Shown in pieces: positions 1-10,789 of a stretch of 64,000 nucleotides of DNA. Below the pieces are notes generated by a model. The model did no database searches. It saw only the letters and a program-made list of their open reading frames with translations, and was not told where the DNA came from. This DNA is from Punica granatum (Eukaryota > Streptophyta > Magnoliopsida > Myrtales > Lythraceae): the NCBI RefSeq assembly GCF_007655135.1, contig NC_045132.1, positions 25,724,354 to 25,788,353 of the forward strand, read 5' to 3'. Numbering within the stretch: the stretch's first letter is position 1; every line of letters begins with the position of its first letter. The position numbers and the translations under genes were made by a program.

Positions 1-1140
1 GTCCTCAAATTGTAGGAACAATTAACAGTATCCTTTGAAGAGGACATGAATAGGACAAGAGTCGGCTTACTCGTAGCTCGCTCCTGAGGGAGGAAATATT
101 CACTATTCGTGCACCTGAGGGCGAGAGCTGAAGGAGCGGGAGGAGAGCCTCAGTTACTCGCTTTACACCGTAATAGTTTGTGTTCAGGCAGAGTTCAGCA
201 GATTCATAAGTCTGCCTTATCACTCCTTGCAACAAGTCGACAACCTTACCAGCAAGCTGCAAACATAATTGACATGGTAAATCAAAAAAGACTGATTACC
301 AACTTCTCGAGGTTTGGTTTTTTTCCCCGAATATATGACTTATTTGCAGATATTAATTACCCAATCTGCAGGATCTAGGTTCAGTGCCCTTAGCGCATCT
401 TCATCAGTTATGACTCCTGAAGCTCCAGCATTGTTCACCTGCAGAAATAGACTTAGCACTCAAATTAATTATGAATTATTTCATCAACTGGGCAATGATA
501 TGCTCGAAGATTTTAGTAGATCTTTGTGTATTTGATTGTCGGGAAATCGGCCTGGGCACAATGGTAACATAATGCATACGTCTTTGCAACTATCGAGCCA
601 GAAAAAGATCATCCGCAGTTAGGTGTCTGATTCAAGTCCTCTTGTAGGTATGAGCAAATATCTTTCTCCAAACAGAGCGGTGCGTTTGAATAATTTTCTG
701 GAAATTATGAAGACGGCTTGACAACATAATTTTTTACCCATTGGAACCATTCCGGCACCTTAGTTCCTTACCAGGATATCGAGACTTCCGAACTTCTCCT
801 TGCTGAACAGAGCCAAGGACTCGACGCTCGTCGGGTCTAAAACATCGAGCTGATGGAACACCACATCTGGGAACCCCATCTCACGGAGCTTTGATGCTGC
901 CTCCAATCCCCGCTTCTCATTCCTCGCCGTCAGGATTACAGTCACTCCTTTGGATGCTAGCTGTCTCGCAGTCTCAAAACCGATGCCCTTATTTGCACCA
1001 GTGATCACCGCATACCTATGAAAAGGATCATGAAGAATGAACTTTAAACTAATCCCACATGAATTCTGAACCGAGAACCGTAATTTTCCGAGGAACAACA
1101 TCGACCTCTTTTGAGCTGAAGGCTTTCCGTTTGCTGCCAT
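1..1140 (-). CDS. Short-chain dehydrogenase/reductase, (+)-neomenthol dehydrogenase / carbonyl reductase-like (3' part outside window)
   Basis: NAD(P)H-dependent oxidoreductase of the classical SDR family; plant members near this one reduce monoterpene ketones and other carbonyls, but the substrate here is not predictable. Exons on the minus strand: 1140-1106, 1015-772, 438-361 and 256-71; phases agree and the frame is open for 181 codons, then runs off the window. Visible motifs: cofactor-binding TGANKGIG (about residues 17-24), the LDVLDP segment, NNAG at the start of exon 3, [11 protein letters not shown], and VNISS with the catalytic-region serine. The YxxxK catalytic pair lies beyond the window. 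The start [12 protein letters not shown] was chosen because its donor (AAGAG/GTCGAT) restores RYAVITGA across intron 1; an upstream in-frame ATG at 1224 is possible. Intron 2 contains a tRNA-like repeat. Confidence 0.88.
540..660 (+). repeat. tRNA-like SINE fragment in SDR intron
   Basis: Inside intron 2 of the dehydrogenase gene. The stretch has a box-A-like start (gcacaatggtaacataatg) and, about 50 bases on, a box-B-like gattcaagtcctc, the spacing of an internal RNA polymerase III promoter. It reads like the head of a tRNA-derived SINE. No clear target-site duplication or A-tail was found, so it may be truncated. Confidence 0.35.
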
Positions 1141-2150
1141 TTGCGCAGGGCCAGAGGATCTGATTGAACTTTGTCGGTGGGCTATTGACTTTGAGCTGAA
1201 TCTGCAGTGTTGGGCAAAGCTCAATCAATGGCTTCTACATTAAATTCATTCAAAATCTTGTCAGTCCAAGATAATATTTTTCCTCCCTTTATCATCATTT
1301 CATCTTTGTCTTTTATATATCATTAAGTTTGAATCAGGTGTTTGCGCTCATGGAGGATATCGATGAAAAATTCTAAGGTCCCACCCGCTTTTTTTCGGGG
1401 CCCCGTCGGATGCGGACAGCCCCTTAAGAGTCAGGCAGGGAGGGGGCAGCTATCCCGATCCAACAGTCTCGTCTCGGGGTCCCTTGGAACAGTCTGATCC
1501 CGGGCAGTAGGGGCGCTTGGACCTTGGTAGGAATAAACAGTGTGGGTCAGTGACCCATGTTGTCGAGACATTAGACCACATCATAATGTCAAAAATGGCA
1601 GGACAAAGGAAAAAAGGAACACTCCATTAGACTCCACAAAGAAGGTTAGTTTTACCACGGGAGACTCAGGACTGTTGGGCGGTGGGACTCCGGAAAGTTA
1701 AAGATATTTTCGCAAAGAAGACCAAATCTGACCTTTTTTCTTTTTTTTCTATACTTACATTCACAAGACAATGGGGATCATCTTTCAGATGGAATAGCAC
1801 AGACTGAGATTGAAGAAAAACAGGCCTTTTATAGTATTGGTTTGGGTTGTGACAGTAAATTCCTAGGGATTACAGGCAGACTGGTTAGCCTTTTCTGTGA
1901 TTCAAGTATGGCTATTCTCATCTTTGGGAACACCCACAGAGCTCATGGAATCGAAGAAGATCCCCAGGATGATACCGAAACCCCTCCTCCAACTGCAGGC
2001 ACTCCTCAATATTCAACCAATAGCTCACGGCTTCCATGGAGGAATATGCCCACATTCATGTCTTCTTCCTTCAGGGCATTTTCCATATTCCATCACATTG
2101 AATAAACAGAAAAATGGGTGACAGCAGAGATGAGCACGGGACAGCTTCTA
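1141..2150. other. Upstream region of SDR gene, no gene called
   Basis: No convincing coding sequence. The block 1373-1560 is GC-rich compared with its surroundings (ggggccccgtcggatgcgg, then runs of ccc/ggg) and ends near a tgggtcagtgaccca palindrome at about 1542-1556; it may be a transposon remnant. Open frames at 1842-2121 have no recognisable domain. Confidence 0.4.
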
Positions 2151-2331
2151 TTACCTCAAGGGGAAGGATGTGAGCTTCCTAGGGGATGATGCAGAAGGAA
2201 GAACCTTCGAGCTTCTGAGAGCAGAGGCGGAAATGGAGGTCTCCTCTGCCCAATGAGATCTGCTGCTGCTGCTTTGCCACAGTTCTGCTCTTGACAATGA
2301 AGCCATCAAATCTCTCTCCGCTCTCTCCCCA
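2151..2331 (-). CDS. Possible first exon of a small unknown protein
   Basis: On the minus strand an ATG near 2304 opens a serine-rich frame (MASLSRAELWQSSSSRSHW...) that reaches TTGAG/GTAATA, a good splice donor near 2153. Serine/basic composition is compatible with a plastid or mitochondrial leader. No second exon could be placed convincingly between 1840 and 2150 and no family is recognised. It may be chance; confidence is low. Confidence 0.2.
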
Positions 2332-2514
2332 CTATATACTAACAGCAAAATATTTGTTGAGATTGATTGAATGATTAACCCAGCAAAGCACAGTCTTTTT
2401 AGGTTTTTACTATCAAATGATGATTTCCTAAAGAACAAAGGTACGGTAGACGAATTATTTGTTTTATATTTAACCCCCCAAAAAAAAATTTTTGTATAAT
2501 TTTTTAAAAATATG

Positions 2515-2778
2515 AAAAGGGTCTTCGCACTCGTACAAGATATTGCCGCGGCCCAGTGCCACCAGATCACGAATGACAACTACTTCGTGGCCCGGCTCGG
2601 GTAATTGGCCACCGATTGCAGGGTCAATCTGAGGGGGGAGATGAGGGGTGGTCAATACTAAAAAATCATAGTATAAGCACTGCGATTGATAGTCAAGCGC
2701 GCTGAATCACAACTATTATTTTTTCCCTCGACGTGGTTACACGAAAACAACATTCAATCTCGAATGTTAATGGCCAGG

Positions 2779-2813
<35 letters not shown>

Positions 2814-2947
2814 ATCTTGAACATTAACTTCACCCGACCCAACTGCCAACAATCTCTTCATCATTTATATCACAATAAGAACCGTCGGTTGGAAGGAAGA
2901 AAAATGCGGTTTGGGCATAACGGGAAATCAGTGAAGGACGGTGAGTG
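2515..2947. repeat. Diverged dispersed repeat, copy 1 (upstream of LTP gene)
   Basis: The stretch 2520-2770 is a diverged copy of 5836-6085 (shared signposts: cagtgccaccagatc/cggtgccatccgatc; gattgcagggtcaatctgag/gattgccggatcaatttgag; acgaaaacaacattcaatc/acgaaaacaacacttatc). The end, 2875-2945 (gaaccgtcggttggaagg ... gacggtgag), recurs at 6812-6883. This probably marks an old mobile element or segmental duplication lying in the LTP promoter. Confidence 0.6.
2781..2811. repeat. (AT)n microsatellite
   Basis: Uninterrupted alternating AT tract of about 30 bases inside the dispersed repeat upstream of the LTP gene. Related tracts lie at 6402-6420, 7773-7797 and 27355-27375. Confidence 0.95.
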
Positions 2948-3110
2948 AAAAAGTTCCATTTATTTCCCACATCGTTATTATGGCATTCGAAAATACCATT
3001 TTGCCCTTTGTCCCCTTTTCACAAAACCATCATCATCTCTCCCTTTCGCTCATTCCACTCACTCTTCACAGCACTGCTCCTCCTCCTCCGGCCAGAAGAT
3101 CAGCCACGCA

Positions 3111-4829
3111 ATGGGCGCTGGCAGGGCAATGGTTGCGGTGGTGGTGCTCTTCGCGGTGACCTCGGTTGCAGCTCAGGACGCTCCGCCAGGGGCGCCGAGT
3201 GCGGGGGCGGGATGCCTAACGGCGCTGGTGAACGTATCTGACTGCCTTACGTACGTGGAGGAAGGGAGCAACCTGACGGCGCCGGCAAGGGCGTGCTGCC
3301 CGGAGCTGGCGGGGCTGGTGGAGAGCAACCTCACTTGCCTCTGCGAGCTGCTCGGCCGAGCCGACAGCCTCATGGTTCATATCAACGTCAGCAGGATGAT
3401 GGATCTTCCCTCCGCCTGCGACATTAGCACTCCTCCGTCCACTCTCTGCTCTGGTAACTCCAAAACCTCGATCCAATCTTACAAATAATAATTTTATTAA
3501 TTTATTATAATTGTTTTCGCATAAAAATAATAGTAACTAATGGTGTTTCTATCATGAGTTAGTGTCATGATAACTCCCCATATAGACCATAGGATTCGCG
3601 TGGGCCCCACGTTCACTATCTTATTCTACAGTTCTCATAAGGAGAGTTAGCATGACAGAAAATCATGTTAGAAATTCTATAATAACTAAATAAATTGGCT
3701 ACTTGTAAAATTTTATTGAGCTTATAAGCGATTGGGTTCAATCCAAAAACTCGAGTTGGTAGATTGTGAAACTCAATCTCTTATAAACCTGTGAATTTTT
3801 TAAAAAAAATTTCGTGTGAGGCAATCTCTTTAAACACTACTGCCATTTTTTAATTTCCTCGGGAATATAAAAATGCTTGATAACAAAATTTGGTAGATCT
3901 TGCCCCCAATGTCGAACATAATCTTATTTATGGTTTGTTTGTTTATAAAAACAAATTTTATTTAATTTAATTTAACTTTTTCTCTAACTTAATAACACAA
4001 TCATTACTTTTCAACAATTTTTTCTTCAAATTCACTTTCATACTTTTTCTTATATATTATTATAATTAAATTTTAAATATTAAATTTTATCAACTATTTA
4101 ACACTTTTCCTCAATTTCAATATTTTTTTCTCAAATCAACAATAGAATCATTACTTTTTTATCTTCTTTTTAAAAAAAATTTCAACTACTTTTGTCTTCA
4201 TCTTCTTAAATCAATGTTAATTTTGTTACCAAATGTAATATTAATAGATTAAGAATAGTTGGTAGTAATGTAGATTTGCCCATAAAATGAAATATATGGG
4301 GCCATAGGCCCGACACCTTGACACATCCTGAGGGCCTCAAGGCCCAAGAGACCTCGGATCGGATGCCACCTTGTGGACGAATTGAGATCGCATGGGACTT
4401 GCAAAAGCTCGATTTATGTGACTGCGTAAAATCACCGAATTTTATCTTAAAGATGCGTTTTAGTTCGCCGAAATTCCATGGTTTAATCAAGTTGCAGAGT
4501 GATAGATTTTATGCGTTTCGTGTGAGTGTTGTGTGCACAGCTGCCAGAGCTCCGGGATGGGATCATGCGCCGTCCGACGTAGAGCCCATTGCACCAGGTA
4601 TGGGATCATTTTGCTTCTGTGATGATGCTTTTTTTTCAGGAAAGAGTCGTAACTCGGACTTACCTGTCATGATATTTAATCGACCAATGGAACTAACTCT
4701 GTAGGAACTTCATCGTCATTATCCGGGCCCGAGACGAATGGCAACAATGGAGCTCGAAGGACCGGTACTGCTCTCTCGGCTCTGTCTATAGTTGCAGGGG
4801 CCCTTCCGGCATTCTTCTTAGCTTCCTAA
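3111..4829 (+). CDS. GPI-anchored non-specific lipid-transfer protein-like (LTPG/xylogen type)
   Basis: Secreted eight-cysteine lipid-transfer-like protein held on the outer plasma membrane by a GPI anchor; family members bind hydrophobic molecules and help export cuticle or suberin lipids. Exons 3111-3453, 4541-4597 and 4705-4829 give 174 residues with matching phases. Residues 1-21 are a signal peptide (MGAGRAMVAVVVLFAVTSVA). The cysteine pattern is complete: C, C, CC, CLC, C, C. Asparagine sequons (NVS, NLT, NVS) suggest glycosylation. Exon 3 encodes a small-residue omega-site region (GNNGARRTG) followed by the hydrophobic tail LSALSIVAGALPAFFLAS and stop, a typical GPI signal. Intron 1 is long (1,087 bp) and holds an AT-rich MITE. 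Exon 2 is short, so its boundaries are the least certain part. Confidence 0.87.
3690..3800. repeat. Dispersed repeat in LTP intron 1, related to 7040-7150
   Basis: Shares ttataagcgattgggtt and the downstream tcttataaacc block with 7040-7150 and, more weakly, with 7440-7490 (gatactatataaaatttcact). Part of an unclassified repeat family. Confidence 0.55.
3925..4240. repeat. AT-rich MITE-like element in LTP intron 1
   Basis: Low-complexity AT-rich block containing gaacataatcttattta at one side and ttttgttaccaaatgtaat at the other. The same two words end the element at 58092-58411 (ttttggtaacgaaatt ... ttttgttaccgaacataatc), so the two are probably members of one non-autonomous family. Confidence 0.5.
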
Positions 4830-5534
4830 GGTTTTACAGGGCCATTTTTCACACGACAAGAACTCTTGAGTAACGGCTGTGCTTAATAGTTTGTCGTAAG
4901 CTCATATGTGATTCGTCGATTTAAGAAGGAGGTTGAGTGGTTCTTCCATCTTGTTTGCATCGAGTGATTGATCAATATTCGGAAGAGCATTATCCCGACA
5001 GCTGACAGTACATGCCAGGCATTGTACAGCAGATATCGTATGCTGATAGAGCTTTCGACGGACAAATCCAATAGAGGAAAAATGTTGACCGAAAACACGC
5101 AATAACGGAACCTTATGCACTGATGATTTGATATCGTTGAACCCGATCCAAACCTAACATATATCATGGTTTCTAGTCATTCCAACCGCTACGGCAGCTG
5201 TTCGAGATGGACAATCAAACCAGCGAGCCATTATACACGTCGCATGAATTTATTCCATTAAAATTCAATTCATGCAACGATTTTTGCACATATTTTTAAT
5301 TTTTAAAATATTTTATTTCAATGCAGTTATGGTACTTAATTGTAGAATTGATAAAATAAAAAATAAATATTACGCACTTTCTTGAAATATAGTAAACTTC
5401 TTTGATTCGTTAAAGAAGCAATTAAATAATTTCTTAAAAACACAGTTTTTTAAAAATAAATAAATTGGTTGATAATTCATGCACTCGCGTTAAGGGTTGA
5501 CTGGATCCCTTCCTTAAGAATAGGTAGATCTTTT

Positions 5535-5842
5535 AGTTTTATTAATGATGAACTCCCAATAAAGCAAAGATGATGGGAGCTAGATGAAGGGATTCTAGTG
5601 CAATGACCAAGGCACCGATTTGGGATCAAGAGGTCATGAGTTTAATCATTACCAGTAAAACCTATATGCCTCTTTATTTCATTTAATTTCTTATCTTTGT
5701 ACAAACTCATGTGCCTCTACTATAATCGGAAAAAAAAAAAAAAAAGAAGAGAAGATGATGGGAGATACATAGACAGTAAACAAGTTATTTGTTCTATATT
5801 TTCTAGTTTTATTAATGACGAATTCCCGATAAAGCAAACAAG
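5535..5842. repeat. Direct repeat flanking the SINE region
   Basis: The words tagttttattaatgatgaac/tcccaataaagcaaa at 5535-5568 recur as tagttttattaatgacgaat/tcccgataaagcaaa at 5804-5840. This is a second, older direct repeat outside the SINE target duplication. Confidence 0.7.
5567..5764 (+). mobile_element. tRNA-derived SINE with 13-bp target-site duplication
   Basis: Body 5580-5751, about 170 bp. The left part has a box-A-like segment (tctagtgcaatgaccaaggc) and a box-B-like segment (gagtttaatcatt) about 45 bases apart. The right end is an A-rich tail (about 15 A, then gaaga). It is flanked by a perfect 13-bp direct repeat, aagatgatgggag, at 5567-5579 and 5752-5764. Internal pol III promoter remnants, A-tail and target-site duplication together are the hallmarks of a SINE moved by target-primed reverse transcription. 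The perfect duplication suggests a fairly recent insertion. Confidence 0.82.
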
Positions 5843-6085
5843 GACTGCCCGGTGCCATCCGATCGCCAATGACGACTACATAGTAGCCGAGGCAGCAAGG
5901 CCCTGGTAACTCGGCCACTGATTGCCGGATCAATTTGAGAGGGGAGATAAGCCTGATAAGGGGAAGGAAAGAGTAAATAGCATAGTATAAGAGTAATAAT
6001 CAGTAGTCGAGCATGCCGAATCATATATAATTCCTTCTTTCTTTTCCTCTCTGTGGTTAGACGAAAACAACACTTATCACGTATC
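5836..6085. repeat. Diverged dispersed repeat, copy 2
   Basis: Counterpart of 2520-2770 in the same orientation, with many point differences and small gaps. The tail block present at 2875-2945 is found separated, at 6812-6883, as if later insertions split this copy. Confidence 0.6.
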
Positions 6086-6811
6086 ACAATTATTTGAGTG
6101 GCGAGACGTTAATGGGAAAGAGAGCCTTCGCTCATTAAAGGTTCTCTTTGGTATCGCTTTTATCCATTTATAATTCGGGTTGTGTCATTTTGGACCCCTA
6201 TAGTTTTTAAATCGTACAATTTTACTCGCTAACACTAACTGAACCATTAAAATTAACGAAGAAAGGTCATTTGCCTCGTAAGTATCTTCTTAACTTGGGT
6301 AAAGTTGTTCGTTTCTATATCACTCTTCGATCTAATCTAGACCGTGATCTCTATTATGAACAATTGATGTCTTTCTTGCCAAGAATAATTGGTCTCTTAA
6401 AGATATATATATATATATATTATTTATTTTAGTCTTTTTTTCTTTGGATAATAATACATCACAATAATATGGCTCCTTACGTGATATTAAGACGTGGGAG
6501 CTCTGCTGATTTGCGCTTTCTGATGCTCTCGTCGTCACAATTTGTTGTTGTATATTTTTTTTGAATAGAGCAGCAAAATTTAAATGGGATTCGAGCTAGA
6601 AACAGACAATCTTACCCACGTCAAGCACGTACATGCAAGGCATATGACCTTCCTCTATAATTACTTTTAACGATTTCATTAGTAGTATTGGGCAAAGTGG
6701 CACGATATAAAAATTATGAGTGGCAAAGTGCCACGATTCAAATTATACTGCGTAAAAAAAATGAACCCAATGAAAAATTTTAATATGCAAAATGTCATTT
6801 TTCTCGAAAAT

Positions 6812-6888
6812 TAAAGAACCGTCGGTTGAAATGAAGAAGAGACGGTCTGGGCAAAATGGAAAATCTGTGATGGACGGTGAGCTGTAAT
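6812..6888. repeat. Copy of LTP upstream segment
   Basis: aagaaccgtcggttgaaatg, then cggtctgggcaaaatggaaa and gatggacggtgag, closely match 2875-2945 upstream of the lipid-transfer gene. There is no coding sequence next to it. Confidence 0.65.
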
Positions 6889-6984
6889 TAGGAGTTGGGT
6901 TTCCACCTTCGGATTCAAACTTCACTAGTCAGGAGTTTCACATTCGGGCATGACAGACTTTGCTAGCCACCAGTTCCACACTCG

Positions 6985-7495
6985 ATCCTAGCGCGATGTA
7001 ATTCCTCACATGGACACGCGAAAACTTAACCTGCTTTGATACTATGTAAAATTCTACTGGGTCTATAAGCGATTGGGTTTATCTTCAACCCAAAAGTTTG
7101 AGCTAATAGGTTGTAGTGCCCGATCACTTATAAACCGGTTGACTTTAGTTTAATTTTTCCGCGTGGAATAATATGTATCAATATCCGCATTCACGTGGGA
7201 ATGTGTGACTTTGATACTTCACCCATACTTGCCACGTGGACTTGAATACCCGCCCTTAAGAACAGATTACGAGCGGGGACTGAACTTCATTGCCCGGGAC
7301 TTAACCATGAGGTGGACTTCTTCTTGCACTTCGGATGAGAGGAGGGGGATAATTGATAATGAGGCTACACTTGGACCGGACTAAGATGATGCGCAATTTG
7401 GCTGGCTCGAAACTAGACTTAGCGTGATGTGAACCCGCACGCGAAAACATAACCCGCTCCGATACTATATAAAATTTCACTAAGCCTAGCTAATA
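6985..7495. repeat. Internal direct repeats, unclassified element
   Basis: A phrase built on gatgtaa-tcctcacatgg, acgcgaaaac, gatactatgtaaaattctact at about 6997-7060 recurs at about 7425-7490. The segment 7040-7150 also matches 3690-3800. The pattern resembles a small terminal-repeat element of about 0.5 kb, but no boundaries were fixed. Confidence 0.4.
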
Positions 7496-7952
7496 TGAGA
7501 TGCACTTTTAGTCGTCTCGAAACTGAATTTGACGACACGTGGACCTAATTACAAAGAAACATTAGACCTAAATATTGACAAGGGCAGATGCATCAATTAA
7601 TTATTGACAGGACAATCCTAAATATTCCAAAACCTATTATATTTCAACTGTTAAATCCATCGGAAGAAGGAAGGATTGTGATTAAACCATGAACTAAGAT
7701 TTGATTATGTAGACAGCTGATAGGTAACAAATGTCATTTCTTGCTAGTAATAAATTTCTCCAAAAAAAAAATAATATATATATATATATATATATATTTA
7801 TTGTTGAGAGTTACTGTCAGGTATGAAAGGGTCAGCGACCAGTTAATGAGAGATCCTCATTTTTCTCCTGATTTAACTCCTCTATACTAAGGAACTTCTC
7901 TACATTTTCTTAATCAATTTATCAACCAAATCAAACGAGCCATTACTAACAA

Positions 7953-9302
7953 ATGGACACCGAATCTCCGTCCTTCGCCACCCCGGAAACCACCACTCCG
8001 GCTGCCACATCCCCCCTCCCTGGCTCTCCAACCGCCTCCTCTTCGATTTCGACCACTACCTCCTCCTCGATCACAGCCTCCGTCTCCAGAGCTCAGACCG
8101 TTATCGAGTCTCTATCAGCCATCATCACAGACTTACCATCCCACATTGCCTCCTCGGACGACCCTGCTCAGGACCTACTCCACAACGAGAAGGTCGCCAC
8201 GCAGATCTCTGATCTCCTCCGGCAGCCTGGTTCTGGCGCTGGGGACAACCCTCTGTGCCGTTGGCTCTACGACACCTTCCAGACCACCGACCCGGCACTC
8301 CAACTCGTTGTCCTCCATCACCTCCCTACCATTGCCGGCACGTACCTCTCCCGGGTTGCCCACGACAGGTCCTTCCTTAAATATGCCTATAGTGTGGATA
8401 TCGGTTACATTACCACATACAAACATTTGTTCTGAAAGTCCTGTAATTCGCAACAGGTCCCTCGCGGGGTTCGAGGCGGTGCTCCTTGCTCTCTACGCAC
8501 ATGAGACGACTGCCCGAGGGGGCCAGTCGGTGAGTGTGAACGTGCCCGACCTCTCTCACCCGAGCGTTTACCATGAGAGCAAAGAGCCCAGCAAGAGCAA
8601 TGCCACAGGCCTGCACCTTGCGGTGATATCCCCAAGCCTGGAGCCATACGGGACAGTGCGGTCCACACGCAGAGCAAGGATCATCGGGGTGGCGCTAGAG
8701 CTGTACTACAGCAAAATCTCTCAGATGCCGATCAGATCGAAGACGGATTTCTGCGAGTTCTGTGAGGTCTGGGCTGGACTGGACGGGAGTATATATGATG
8801 ACGGCGAAGAGGACGACGATGCCAAGGTTTGCTACCTGCACGTATAGCGGTTCTTAAAATAACTTGCTGGCAGGGAAAGAGAGAATGAATGCTCCAAAAC
8901 TTGGAGCGCGAGAAAAGTGAAAGTATTGGCAAATATGAATTTGTTTATTTAATACGATATGATCGACAGGGCGGGAAGGAACACGATCAAGCCGACGGAG
9001 AAGCCGAGTCGAGAAAAGAGAAAGGAAGGAAGGAGGCCGGAAGGATAACACTGCTGTGGGAGCTCCTCCAGCCGGTGCTCCGGATCCTTGGCCACTGCCT
9101 CCTAGGGCCTGTTCGGAATAAAGAACTGCAGACTGCAGCTTCTGCGGCCTGCAGGAGCCTGTACACGAGGGCCCTGCACGATATCAACCCGAAGGCAATC
9201 CTCGCGACTGAGAGCCTCCTCAGGCTGAGCAAGATGTCTATATCCGCGGAAAATGAGGCCGACCCGACCGAAATATCACAGAGCAACATCATCATTCTTT
9301 AG
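7953..9302 (+). CDS. Hyccin (FAM126) family protein
   Basis: In animals hyccin is a subunit of the plasma-membrane PI4-kinase complex; plants keep homologues of similar presumed role. Exons 7953-8368, 8457-8826 and 8970-9302 give 372 residues in phase. The N-terminus is Ser/Thr/Pro rich (to about residue 45); the helical hyccin domain follows, with conserved stretches LAGFEAVLLALYAHET, LAVISPSLEPYG, RRARIIGVALELYYSKI, and PWELLQP-like LLWELLQPVLRILGHCLLGP and ALHDINPKAILATESLLRLSKM near the C-terminus. Intron 1 is only 88 bp and is bounded by the 8-bp direct repeat acaggtcc, so it may be a recent insertion that is spliced out. Without splicing the frame stops at 8435. It lies 1.6 kb from the F-box/WD40 gene, as in Arabidopsis. 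Confidence 0.88.
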
Positions 9303-9618
9303 GCTTTTATTACTAGTGTATCTTTGATGTAAGCAGAAAATCGATTCCTTTCAAACCTTTTTTATTTTATTTTTGTTCCGTTCACTTCGCTTATTTATAT
9401 GCGGGAAACCTTGTAGAAGTCTTTTAAGAATTCATCCTAGCTGGGTGCGATCTTCACTAACAATCTTTGCACCTCGAAAAATTATGTGATGGCATGACTT
9501 TGCCATTAGGATTATCAGCCGAAGATGACCATCGAAGAGACGATTCACCTGAATCCATGAGCTTCTGTGGTCGGGATTAATCGACTCTAATAGCTAAATA
9601 TTCTAGTAATTGTGCCCT

Positions 9619-9909
9619 TCAATCTTGGGGCAGTCTCTCCCATTTAGGACCCGCTGGCAACCAATTAGCCGGCAGCAATGATGGGTCCAAGGGGCAGCGA
9701 GATGCTTTGTAATAGGTAACTTCGAGTTTTAGGATTTCAAGAATATCAAGATCAAGATCAAGATCAAGATCCGATGACGATTCAATCCACATTCTGCACT
9801 CATTGCTCGGGCTAGACGAGGATCGGAAATCTCGTCCCATCCCGTGCACCGATGATTCACTTTGATCAGATGACGATTGTTCCATCAAAAGTCTCATGAA
9901 CTTGCTCAT
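9619..9909 (-). CDS. Possible 96-residue unknown protein with LxLxL run
   Basis: An uninterrupted minus-strand frame between the hyccin and F-box genes: Met/Ser-rich start, then SSSSDQSESS, DLDLDLDLDILEILKLE, and a tryptophan/proline-rich end (LLPANWLPAGPKWERLP). The DL repeat is encoded by a hexamer microsatellite (9745-9771) and resembles an EAR-type LxLxL repression motif, perhaps by chance. No family is recognised. A gene is possible, but the frame could be accidental. Confidence 0.25.
   Translation of the reverse strand: MSKFMRLLMEQSSSDQSESSVHGMGRDFRSSSSPSNECRMWIESSSDLDLDLDLDILEILKLEVTYYKASRCPLDPSLLPANWLPAGPKWERLPQD
9745..9771. repeat. (ATCAAG)n hexanucleotide repeat
   Basis: Four and a half perfect copies of ATCAAG. 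Antisense translation gives alternating Asp-Leu. Confidence 0.95.
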
Positions 9910-10789
9910 AAGAATCAGTGATTGTTCTCAATTATCAAACTCGAAGAAGCATAGGAAGATGAAACCTCACAAAATGCATTCTTACTTGGGCAAATATCTT
10001 TTCTTATAACAATCACAGATTAAATATTAAGCGTTTATAAAGGTATATATCATAAAGAGTGGCAGTTTGTTTCGGTATCTTATGAATTTAATCCACATCC
10101 CTCCATCCATCTAATTCGAAAAAATTTGCTTTTAGAAACACGATTCCGTAAGACTTCACTCCGTTACCAAATGTCACATTTATGCTGAGGGTGCCAATGT
10201 AACAAATCAACAACTTGAAGGGCGTTGACGTGATTTGACCGTCACCGAATGCATAAAATCATCGCCAAGCGGTGGCCCTGGAACCACAGTCCTCCTAGTC
10301 CTGTTAGCCTGCAACGCGCACCACGCAATTCATCTCAGCACCCTCCACCTGGACCGTCTGATGGGGCTCGTCATCAATCAACGGCGGTAAATTCGTCAAC
10401 CACGCGTTATCTCCCCGAGTCTTCTTCCTCCTCTGCTTCGTTCGCGCCCTCGTCGCTCTCTCCCTCTCTGACTCCGAGCATCCTTAACAAGCCCCGGACT
10501 GAGCCTCAGCCACCTTCGCCGCCGCACCGCCTCTCTGCTTCGTAGGACTGTCCCTTGTTCCAGCAGTAGAGGTACCGTTGAGGCCCCCGACTGGCCAATA
10601 ACTATTTATCTCAATTCACAGCTTTCAATTTACCTTCACGATCGCTCTGCTCCAGTTTTCTGGTTAATTTGATTCGGTTTGCTGGTTCTTCAAGTTCATC
10701 CCATTCTTCTGGCCAATTGGGTAATCGGTTAGTGTTGATTTCTAGGTTCAATTGGGGATTTATTTGATTCGGTTCTGTAGGTAGAAAAA

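Larger units (their letters stand above)
4830..7952. other. Intergenic, repeat-rich
   Basis: Apart from the listed repeats and the SINE, no gene was recognised in this 3.1-kb gap. Open frames at 4883-5167 and 5691-6087 have no domain and unlike composition. AT microsatellites occur at 6402-6420 and 7773-7797. Confidence 0.6.

Noticed and set aside
4318..4704. 128-residue frame in the LTP gene
   Set aside because: It spans an intron and exon 2 in one frame; the eight-cysteine protein model with three exons explains the region better.
8146..8847. 233-residue frame starting at 8146 as a separate gene
   Set aside because: Its first part is an out-of-frame reading of hyccin exon 1; only the part from 8457 is coding, as hyccin exon 2.
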